Shown here: in pieces, positions 21,301-31,700 of the stretch
Numbering within the stretch: the stretch's first letter is position 1
How the letters are laid out: each line of letters opens with the position of its first letter
Assembly: GCF_001949145.1 (NCBI RefSeq)
Contig: NW_019091416.1
Location: 2,343,699-2,407,698, forward strand
DNA length: 64,000 bases
Source: Acanthaster planci
Lineage: Eukaryota > Echinodermata > Asteroidea > Valvatida > Acanthasteridae
Direction of reading: 5' to 3'
The notes under the pieces: generated by a model
Seen by the model: the letters and a program-made list of their open reading frames with translations, nothing else
Databases searched by the model: none
What the model was told of the DNA's origin: nothing
Program-made: the position numbers and the translations under genes

Positions 21301-24300
21301 TTTCAAGCGGTTGAAGCTTGCAAGCGGAGCCTCTCTCTCAACCAAACCAAGCAAGGGGCTCTTAATTTAATGATGGCGGTCAGAATTTCCCCGAAGGCCG
21401 CTGAGATAAAATGACTCACCGTTTGACAAACTGTGCCAGTACGTCCCTCGAAGGTGTTGGTTTGTCATCGGTAGCACACACAAAGTCCTCCACCAGTTTG
21501 GTTTCCATGGAGACATCCTCCACAGACACTGATGCTAACCTGAAATTAAAAAAAAAACCATAAGAACGGCGAGGGGGTGAAATTTCTCTTTCTATCTTCA
21601 AGTCATTTCTTGTTTGGCACTCAAAACACAAGAAACCATTGTCAGCTTTGAATGTGATAAAAAGGAACAGAATTGATTAATTGAAATGTCGCTGAATATC
21701 AAAAGCATTGCAAAAGTTGCCATGGGTTCCATAAAGAAAACATATTTCACTATAAAAGACTGGTTTTCTGTAGGAATTTTCCTTAAAACTACCACTTAAA
21801 CTTCAAAAATTGAATTAAATATCTACAAAAGGGACGTTGACCTCAAGCACAATATCACAAAGATTTACACTCAAGTTCTATCATAATACAATTGTTCTGA
21901 CTCACTCAAAGTTCTATTTCTTACAGGTATAATGTATATATTCCTGACAAACTGACAGCAATATGACTGTATGTTAAATAAAAATATCCCCCAATTTTTC
22001 TAACATCTAAAAAACCTGGTCCTGAACATTTGCTACCTTCTAAGTAAATGCTTTCCCTTCTCCATTCCCCCTTTTCATCTGAACTTCCAAAATCAGTTTA
22101 AAAAGAAAAATTTAAAAATTAATCAGCATTATTTCAATAAACCTCTCAGAGAGATCAGTGCTGTCTCCACTGTTTTGTCCATCGCTGTTCGATGTATTGC
22201 TGCCACGCCCTCCGAAACTGTCCTCCCAGCCCCCTGCTGGTCTTCCTTGCTTGTGCACTACAAAGGGAGGGGAGTTAATGGTTGTACTAATTAAGATCTA
22301 TTGATGAAGAGTCGGCAGTGTTCCATTTGATTACTCACTGCTGACGTTTTGATGAAAAGGTGCATATCAGGCTGTGTCCTTCAAGTTTAGATGAATTACC
22401 ATTCAAAAACTACTCCATAAAAGGAATTTTCAAAAGAGAAACAGGGATTTTTATGTCACAAAAATCGGATCTCACAAAGTGGAGTGGATACAGGCTTTTG
22501 GTGGTTTTGGTAAAACATCTATTAAGCCAAACTTTTAAAGGTGCACACACACCTCCCTCAAATCAAACTTTTATATGTATTGATGTGATATAGTTTCCCA
22601 AAAAGCAATTCCGTAAACAAATGACAAATTGAGAGTAACGTTTACACTTTCCACCAAGGTATAAAATGTCTTACCCGAAGTGAGCCGCCTCACGTCCCTA
22701 TTGCCCGGTGGGCAGCTTCGGATCCTTGACCCTTCCCCGTCATCAATCACCACTGGCTTGTACTCCCCTCGCCCATCCAGAGGCTCCGCCCCCATCGAAG
22801 TCTTTGGCCTTCCGGAAGGGAATAAGAACGGGGTCTGGGCAGAGCGGTCTGACTCAGGACCTCCCAGGGGCCTGTAGTCACTTTGTGGCTGGCTGTGGAT
22901 TACCGTTAACGATGGTTCCCGGAAAGAGTCGGTGAGCTGTCGGAAGCCCTCTTTAATGGTGTCACCCAATGATTCTGTCGGAGATCATGATGTCAAGTTT
23001 TGTTTATGTGTGCTTGTACAGCAGTGAGGTGGGATGCGATTCATTAAGCCCACATAGAAGGACGCACATGTAAACAAAGCATGACATCATGTTTTGGCTC
23101 TACATAAGAATGAGTTCCTTTGTATTATGCAATTATATCAGCTAACACAAACTACAAAAATCCATTTTAACCTGCTGGTTGCGCATCTCCCTAAACTTTA
23201 AAACATGAAGCTATCAACATTTTCTTACAGTTTACAGAGTCATTTTGGCTTATTTACAGGTTGAAAGCAATTAGCAATAATGGGAACATTTAAATGTGAC
23301 TAGGAGCCCAGATGTAACAGACCATATCTTCTGACACTGACACAGACCCAAAGCCAAGGCAAGTTTAGAGTTAACTCTCACAACATTGTACCTGAATGGG
23401 CAATGGTGAGTATGCTTCAATTTGTACCTATCGACACTTCTTCCCCGTAACACTACCAACTAGCCTGGACCAATGCTAAATACGATGTGATTGGACAAAA
23501 GTTCGAAATTACAATTCCTCACTAATCCTTACGAGAAAGGCATTTTCTTCCAAATTAGTGACACTTAGTGAAAAGTTCCATGTGTCGAAATTAGGGTCCA
23601 CAAAAATGAAATCCCTACTGGGTCTTACTTTCTTTGTGTACTGACACCCCCCTGTTGCCAAACCCTTCCATGCTGCTCCCACTTTGACTTGTTCCTAATC
23701 CTCTGGTCCTTGCTGTCTCCTTGTTCTGATTTGGTTCTTTGTTTCTGGATCTTTCTGTGTCAAACAAAACCTCTGAGAGCTCCTAATGCACACAAGGGTA
23801 TTGGCAAAATCGCACAAATTCTTGTGGGTTTTTCAATTATTCACAGACAAATATTTAGTAATGTTGGCTGGAAAAATGTAACTACTGGAGGAGTTTTCTC
23901 CAAAACATCTACCGACCCAAAGCTAACTGAGGTGCTTGTTTTTTTTACAAATGTCATTAAAAGTCAAGGAAATCTGGCAGGATGAGTGATAATGGCAAAC
24001 ACTATGAATATCTCCAGGGTCGAGAAGTATTTCGTGCAGTCAGTCATGAAGAAAGCAAGAATGGAGCAACAGTGGTTTAGGCAATTCTTGCCAGCGTGTG
24101 AGCCAGAGGGTGTATAGCTGTCTCTTGGAGTAACAATTATTTCGAATGAAGACACTTTTGCTCAACCTGCTGGATTCAGGGGCAACAGTACAATGGAACA
24201 AACAACTTTTTCCAAATTAGAACAAATGTTGAAAAACTGTCCCCAATATCCTGCAGGCTAAATTTCACAAAGCTACTTCTGTAGTAGTCAAAGTTATATG

Positions 24301-27300
24301 CTTAGCAATTCTGTGGGACTGGTTACTGGTTAAACAATATGGTTAAACAGAAGCTGCAGGAAAAAAGTGGCCATTTCAGACTCAGCCTTGTTTGACCCTA
24401 GTTCTCACCTTTGCAGCAGACCGGACTGCAATATATGGAGCATTGCCATGGAGGGGATCAGGTGGTCCACTGAATTCTGGGAAATTTTACAGAAACAAAA
24501 GAGCAGCAAAGATTTCTCTTTTAAGTTATGCAAGGTACCACGCTACACTTGATTTTGTGCGGTGCATTTTTGATAGGTAATATTAAGCCGCTTTAGAATT
24601 CTAGAAAATTCTACAATTAATCATCTTTTGTCGTAGTTGTTTCTCAAACTTTCCAGGTCAGAATTCCATTAAAATAGGAGGCTGGCTGTTTGGTCAGCAT
24701 CAGTTAAGGGACTGTTTCTGTGAAGATTTAATTATGTTGGCTGGGCTGGATAAAGTTGGTTGATTTTGCTTTTGTTTGGTGGGTGAATGGTGACACAAAT
24801 GTCTTGTTATTGCCCACAATGTCAAAAATGTGAGAAATAATTGTTCGTGTGTGTTATTGCCCAAATAAACCTCTACTCCACATCAAGCTTTGGTTCTTTT
24901 TTTTTCTGCAACTCAAAACTCAAGTGACTGCAAACTTGGCAGTCACGTATTGGACAAACTGAAACTTACGAGTGGCAAGCTGAATTCCAGTGGACCGCCG
25001 CAATAAACCACTGTGGAACTCCTCACTGCCATTTTCAATAACATACTTCATCACTCTTAACACCTGCACAGATCAATCAAAGACAGGAACACACACTTGG
25101 AAATAACTGTGACGGTGAAAATCGGACAATAAGAGATTTGTAAGATGCTTCGTGGCTGCAAACCAACCAGTCTGTTGCTATCATTCGCACCATGCTCATA
25201 GCCAATATGTGCATGATCAAAATAATGCAAACGATAGAAAAGACAACCATCTTTGCTTCCACTATCTCAGAAATCACACCAAATCAAAACTAAAGCTATG
25301 ACAGATTTAATTAGTTGGAGACCAAAACTATAAGTCAATCTCACTACATCCAATGAATTGTTTTATTTGTTCAGGAAAAATCTACTACTCACATGGCACC
25401 GTGGGAAACACAAAAAGATTTAACAATATGATATCATTCATCCCACCAACACTCCGAGGTACTCACCTTGAACTTGATGTGGTGAGATGGTTTGTCCAGT
25501 CTGTCCACAAGAATGTCAAGCAGTGACTTGCAGTAGTTGCTGGAGACATACGTAAGATCTGTTCCCAGGACACAAGAAACTGAATGTTAAATGAACTAGT
25601 GGCAAAGACTCTCGTGGTCCCCTACGCATACCAACCAGGGTATGTAGCCCTCAGTAATGGTGAGTTTGCGTTGCTCAATTTTATCCGGAATAATTGTTGG
25701 AGGCTAATTTTTCTGAACCTCATCTGGCACAATGCTTATATTTTTTGTGCCAGATTCGTACATGGAGATTCCAAAAATGTGCACCTTAAACCAATTGCCA
25801 TGAGTCACTCTCTTTCAAGTGTTTAACCACATCTTGTATCTTCTTTCTCCTTCCCCAATGACAAACAAAGTTGTCTGAACCAAAACCAAACTATTTCCGG
25901 GATCTCTTCAGTAGACTCCATGCACACACTGCACAGGACACTGAGAGGCCAACTTGAAAGAGCTGAAGAATGCCACATTGCATTGTTTCGTGCACATGTG
26001 TGATATTGAATTTATGCCACCAATTTCTAACTGAATGTGCACAAAACTGAAGCATCTTTAACCCCTTTGCTACGGAGGACTGCTACTACTACACCATTGT
26101 GTGAGGATTAGTGCATACCACACCTACAGTCTATTCANCCCAGCAGTCGAGGTCAAAATAATCCCGCTGTTAGGGGGTTGAGTCAGTAACAGTTGCATTT
26201 TGTAATTTCCCATGACTCTATGGATACATACAACGAGACTCTGTAAAATTGAAAAAAAAAATACCTGCTATTTCTTGGTAGAGGTAGCCTGCAGTAGGGG
26301 TGTCATCATCTGACGTTGCCTTTATTATCATAGGAAACTGAAAAAAGGCACAATACAGTGGATCATGAACAAAATTGCTTTTATGAAGGAAACATCTGTA
26401 TATCCTTTACTGATGACAGCAGTTTAACATTTAGAGAAGCTTTTCAAATGGGCTATTCTCTAGTTTCACATCGCCCTGACATTGACCATGTCTTTTCCAA
26501 ACAGATGGTTCCAAACCAAGTTTTTGGGTTACAAACTTGGACAATTCTGTTATAAAAAAATCTGTATGAATGCAAAAAAAAAAAATAAACGAGAGTTACA
26601 CAATTCAAATGTTCAGTACAACATAAACCGTCCATTATCACATTCACTGGAAACAACAGATGCCAATGTTGGGGTCAAGTCCATCACAAGTCCCTTCACA
26701 AGTCCAGTCACAAGTACCTTCATGAAGCCAGTCACAAGTAACAGGGTGAACAATGACAAAAGATGGCTTTTTTCACAGCTTATTTGAATAGCTTGTGAAT
26801 TGGCTTATGACTACATGTGGATGACTTCTGATGGACTTACGAGGGAATTGTGATGGACTCGTAATGGACCTGTGATGGACTTACAGGGAATTGTGATGGA
26901 CTTGTGATGGACTTGTGATGGACCTGTGATGGACTTACAGGGATATGTGATGGACTTGTGATGGACCTGTGATGGACTTACTGGGAATTGTGATGGACTC
27001 AAATACAACACTGACAGAAACAACATCAAATGCAGATGCAAGGCACCTGTAACTTTACACTAGGAACAGTTAAGCCCTGGTACCATACGTGCACTGAATT
27101 AATTTGTACAATTTGTCAATTGGCATGATTTCTTGATCATAGTATGCTATCTATCAACTGTGGTGCCTTCTGATAAATTGTGCTGCTATCAGTCGATCAC
27201 ATCTTCTGTCTAAAACTCAAGCCTCTTGTTACCCAGTGATGAGGGCACTGCACTCCTTGTTTGTGATTTTGTACTTTGACAAATATACTACATGTACAAC

Positions 27301-28304
27301 AGACAAAGACAAAGTAAGAAATCTTTAACCCTAACACTCCTCAGTCCTCCAACAGGTGAAGGATTGAGGAGGGTTAGGGTTAAAAAGGGAGTACAGTGCA
27401 CTAATTACTGGGTCCTCTGGTAGATTTTGAAAAGGGGAAGTAAAGACTGAGACTTCCTGCAGCCTTACCACACTACAGCCTACAGAACCAACCAACAGCA
27501 CATCATGATCTAACGATAAGGCCCACAGTCAACCCCAGCATCATCAGGGCCAGAAAGTGACAACCTTCCCTAAAATATTATAGCAAGTGTCCGCTGTACA
27601 TTTGTACACCCCTTCCTACTTACAGAACAGCAAGTCAATACTCTATGTGACTTGCAGCCCTGTGACTTTTTCCGGGCTCGGAAGACTGTGGGTTTTGAAT
27701 GCAGCCCATTTATGGCAAATTGTGGTACATTTATCTTATAAAATTATTCACTAATAACTGATTTTCTCATTCACTGGTTTACTAACCATTTGTTTGTACA
27801 TTGAATTTAGGAAAAAATGTGTTCTAAGAAAGTCAAAGGCAATTTAGGCCAGCATAGTACTAGTAGTAGCCTAGTACTAGTAGTTTTGTAGTAGGCCTAG
27901 CAAGGAAATTATTGAAGAATTTATTAAAAACACTGAGAATTTTTCAGACCAGTTTTATAGGGTATCAAGTGATGTCCAGGTATGGAACTCTTTCTTCCTG
28001 TAGGCCTACCCCGAGAACTATTCAGACTCAGAGTGGAGAAGAGTCGCGTGACGTGTAGACAGCTAGCTCTTTGTTACCATTACAGGGCACATTTAGTCAA
28101 CAGTCCGGAAACTGGGCAACCTACTTAATCATCGTGTTTGACACTGATACTGGAGCATGGAAAATCATTTCACTCAGCAAATGGTCAACGAGTATACTCA
28201 TATTTCACTCATTGTTATGGCTGGCGAATTGGTAAACATGACGGTACCTTACGCAGAAATGTGACTTTTCCAACCACATCTGACACGGCCATGGACGCCG
28301 CCAT
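18301..28304 (-). CDS. TEPSIN: Tepsin, AP-4 complex accessory protein, 762 aa
   Basis: Tepsin is the cytosolic accessory protein of AP-4 coats at the trans-Golgi network. Eleven exons read in phase: 28248-28304 (ATG), 26265-26337, 25467-25558, 24970-25063, 23629-23754, 22675-22974, 22143-22257, 21420-21539, 20911-20989, 20100-20237, 18301-19395 (stop 18301-18303). The ENTH domain spans about residues 10-105 (KATSDDDTPTAGYLYQEIA, LLDILVDRL). A Gly/Ser-rich linker with GGWEDSFGG precedes a VHS-like helical domain at about 285-400 (FVKRCATLNCEKV). The long last exon is disordered but carries LFAGMDV (492-498), matching the AP-4 beta-ear motif LFxG[M/L]x[L/V], and SSFNFVK (748-754), close to the epsilon-ear motif S[A/V]F[S/A]FLN near the C terminus. 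It is divergent from SGSH. Human tepsin is about 525 aa, so the linkers here are longer. Confidence 0.93.
20734..20792. mobile_element. CCCTAAC-TIR MITE bounded by TTAA, 51 bp (copy A)
   Basis: TTAA at 20734-20737 and 20789-20792 bracket a 51-bp near-palindrome: CCCTACCACTCCTCAGTCCT on the left and GAGGAGGGTTAGGG on the right. It is almost identical to the copy at 27325-27383. It lies in a tepsin intron. Confidence 0.65.
21074..21242. mobile_element. Foldback element, 169 bp
   Basis: The left arm from 21074 (CAATGGCAGACTTTGAGACA) pairs with the right arm ending at 21242 (TGTCTCAAAGGC-type words through CCCATTG), and pairing continues inward through ACATACCAGTCCT / AGGACCGGTATGT. It lies in a tepsin intron just upstream of the exon at 20911-20989. 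No ORF of its own. Confidence 0.65.
26058..26181. mobile_element. TTAA-flanked MITE (piggyBac-like), ~116 bp
   Basis: The left boundary is TTAA (26058-26061) then CCCCTTTGCTACGG. The right end reads CCGCTGTTAGGGGG then TTGA, one base off TTAA. One ambiguous base (N at 26139) lies inside. The TIR resembles that of the 5865-6287 element, so they may be one family. It sits in a tepsin intron. Confidence 0.5.
26676..27000. mobile_element. 'CACAAG' foldback element, copy 2, with minisatellite arm
   Basis: The left arm has several CACAAGT words (CCATCACAAGTCCCTTCACA); the right arm, 26828-27000, is a tandem array built from TTGTGATGGAC-like units of about 10-12 bp with GACTTACAGGGA variants. The core matches copy 1 at 3010-3173 (AACAATGACAAAAGATGGCT). 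The arm appears to have expanded into a minisatellite. It lies in tepsin intron 1. Confidence 0.6.
27325..27383. mobile_element. CCCTAAC-TIR MITE bounded by TTAA, 51 bp (copy B)
   Basis: TTAA at 27325-27328 and 27380-27383 bracket a 51-bp near-palindrome starting CCCTAACACTCCTCAG and ending GAGGAGGGTTAGGG. It differs from copy A at 20734 in only a couple of positions, so the family has moved fairly recently. It is in tepsin intron 1. Confidence 0.65.
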
Positions 28305-28743
28305 CTTCCTGACGTTTATTTTTTCAACTTGTTTAAGTCTCTTTAGTATGCTAATACCTTAATCAATAACTTTTGTAATTTCCTATTCTTCATTTCTTTT
28401 TACACTCCTATCTGTAGTTGTATTTTCGTGTTTAAATTTTTTTGATGACTTAGGTTAACTTCTGTCCCTTTTCTAACGATCTTTTTTGGTTTTGCATCTT
28501 GCCAACGATCTGTGCAAGTCAATGTTTCCCCCCCAAAAGTCTGGTCATGAGATCGAGAAGTGTCCTTGACTGTTTAAGTGACCAAACCCCAGACAAAAAC
28601 CCATATACTGCGTGCATTGTGTAAGCAATGTTTGCATACATGTCTCGGCTGTAGAGCTAGCACGGAGGTGGTGATAAGTTGTATGTTTATTGTATTGTAT
28701 TGATACACTACACTTCCGAACCAGAGGCAAAACTGGGCGAATC
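28305..28743. promoter_or_regulatory. Divergent promoter region of TEPSIN and SGSH
   Basis: Only 439 bp separate the two start codons on opposite strands, so this segment must hold both 5' UTRs and core promoters. It is AT-rich with T-rich tracts near the tepsin side and no obvious CpG cluster. I cannot place transcription start sites from sequence alone. Confidence 0.5.
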
Positions 28744-31700
28744 ATGGCAGTTGTGAAAGCGTTTGGTATCGCTTGTCTGTTATTTTGGCATGCATCGGCG
28801 AGTTCCCCAGCAAAGAAGAATGCTCTGATAATCATAGGTAGGCCTGTAGCTATACAATGTAGCATTACTGTACCTGTTTGAGTGCGTCAAGCCTCCATGC
28901 GTCAAGCAAGTCAATTTACTGACATAGCCGGCCATGGCCAGCCCCACTTTGGGGTTCGGGATTTTGTCTGCCAGGCATGCCTAATCGAGGGTGGCAATAA
29001 CCATGGGGCATGACGAACCGCATACCGGAGGCTGGAGAAAGAGATACCTGGACATCACTTGACACTTCATGCACAAACCCTATGAGACTCATCTAAAACA
29101 GTGTTTTCTAAGTAAATGTTTTCATATTTTCTCAGCTAAGTTTGACTTTTTTAGAACATGTTATCACTTTTTAAACTGTCCGTAGGCCTATAGGGAACTC
29201 TTACGAAGGCGTCGTCCGAGTAACTTGGACTCTACGAATTGCCTGTTTATTGTTTAAAAAGGTGATCGCCTGTTTATTGTTTAAAAAGGTGATCTGAGTT
29301 GTAGAGTCCAAGTTACTCGGACTAACGAAGGCCTGGTCTGGTCCAGGCACTTCAACAATTGGTTCAACCAACCATGGACCCACAGTTCCACTTGTGAAGT
29401 TGTGCATTAAATATGTAGCTGCATGACGGTGCACTAGAGTGGACATGCTTAAAATTAACTCTTTTTTCAACTTCTTACAAAATGCAGCTTGTATTAAAGT
29501 AAAAAACTAACCTTTCTAAAATTACAGCTTTGGCAATCTTCATTTCTCACATTTGCACTGCTTTCTGTAATCATGATTTTGTGGCGGACATCGACAGTGA
29601 GGTAAAATGTGAAATTGTTACTTTATGATATGATACTGGTAGCCTTTTAAGAAGATATTTTCTTAAAAATTAGTGTGAGCCAGTTTGGTATTTCCAAAAA
29701 GCAAGGTCATCCAGGAACAAAGTACGTGCACGAGTCTGTGTTGGGCAGTGCTAATAGGATTCACACGTGTGTTTGAATGACCCTGGACGCACTTCGTTTT
29801 GGGCATGCGCTGTTGGAATACCAAACTGGCTCACTGCAAGTATTAAAGTGCTTCTTGGTTGATTTTGCTCAAAACTCGTTTGAGATGTTTGCTGAAAATT
29901 GAGTATTCGTTATTTCACTGCAATGGGGGGGTCAGAATTGTTTGTAAAGTTCCTTGCATTTTTATCAATTTCCTGTAAAGAGCATTTCACTTAACGTATT
30001 ACATTCTCACTGTCGGGATGACGTCACCGAGTCTTGATTCTTCTCTCCGATTGGTCAACTGATGGATATTCCATATTTTACACTCGAAACTCAAGGGGGA
30101 AAAATAGTGTTGTGGTCTATCCATGGGGAAAATCTGAATTATTGACTAAACTCTTAACCTTTACTTCAAATGTGCCTGAAATTTCACTATTTATGCGCTA
30201 TAAATATCTCCCACACTGTACCAAAAGGTTTCAGTTTTTTAATCATGTTGCAGCAAAAAAAGGAGAAAAACATGCAATCCCTGTCCAGATTGAATGGAGA
30301 GTTGCCCCTTTGCTCAGACATGAGTACATGCATAATAAATGGAACAACCTCAGACTGCGAGAATGCAAACCTCATTTTTTAAAAGAAGTTTCAAGAGGTC
30401 TAAAACTGCAGCAGTCATCATTTCCAAGCAGTTCTTACAGCTCATGTCATTTCTTGTCTTCCTGTCACCGTAGCCGATGATGGGGGCTTTGAAACCCAAG
30501 TGTACAACAACAGCGTCTGCAAGACGCCCAACATTGACAAGTTGGCACAGAGCAGCGTCATCATCCGCCACGCCTACACCTCAGTCAGCAGCTGCTCGCC
30601 CAGTCGGTCGGCCATCTTGACTGGGCTGCCGCAGCACCAGAATGGCATGTACGGCCTGGAGCACCTGCCCCATCACTTTCAGTCCTTTGAGGGTGTGAAG
30701 GCCCTGCCGGTGATTTTGAAACCAGCCGGAATAAAGACAGGTTGGTGGTGTTTTTTTTTTCTTGGAGGGAGAAGGGGTCAGGTATGACTGCAGTTCCTTA
30801 TAATAGCTTTTCCTGGTTGTTGTGGTACCTTCCTCACCTTTGAGCTCCGTGACCAGGGGTTCAAATCCCACCCAGGCTACCGGTAAATTGGATTTTCAGT
30901 CGCTACCGTATATTGTGGGTTTTCCCCAGAATGTTTATTCATAGTTTTCCTCCAATCTCTAAAATAAAATATTGTCTTTTACTTCCCCCGGGGCCTTTAA
31001 CCACTTGCTGCCGTATATATAGCCATACCCAGACAGAAATGAGACCGAAGAAGACAAAACCTGTGTGTGCTTCACAGAAAGGTTTAGTCAGGTGATATGC
31101 AATAGGATATAGGCACAGCCGATCGGATGGTCTAAGAACCAGACCTTCAAGTGCACAGTGCTACCCAGTGCTACACGGGAAAAAGGAAGGGGCTGCGGCG
31201 TGTAGCAAAAAGTGCTACACCATAGACTTGTGCACAAACCCGGTGGTACACAGTGCTACACGGAAAAATGAAAACGGAAGGGGCCGCGGCGTGTAGCAAA
31301 AAAGTGCTACACCATTGACTTGTGCACAAACCCAGTGGTACACAGTGCTACACGGAAAAATGAAAAAGGAAGGGGCTGCGGCGTGTAGCAAAAAAGTGCT
31401 ACACCGTAGACTTGTGCACAAACCCGGTGCTACACCTGAGACAGACATGTCAGAGGAAAACGTGCTATAAAGTTTTGCGGGTGTTCTGTTCTAAGCATAC
31501 GCGGATATGTGATGCTTTCACAGCGTACCTGTGAACTTCTGCTTGTAAAAGTGCATGTTCAGTTCTGCAGCAGTGTAGCAGTGCTACAAGGAAGACTGTA
31601 TGGATTCGGCCGTCTCATTTCTGGCTTCATATGTGCTGCCGGGTGCTTTTAAAAACGCAGTGCACACGTATGGGAGATTTTCAAGATTTCCAGTTTTCAA

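Noticed and set aside
31215-31448. 77-codon minus-strand frame with internal repeats as a coding gene
   Set aside because: It is simply the translation of the 91-bp tandem repeat.
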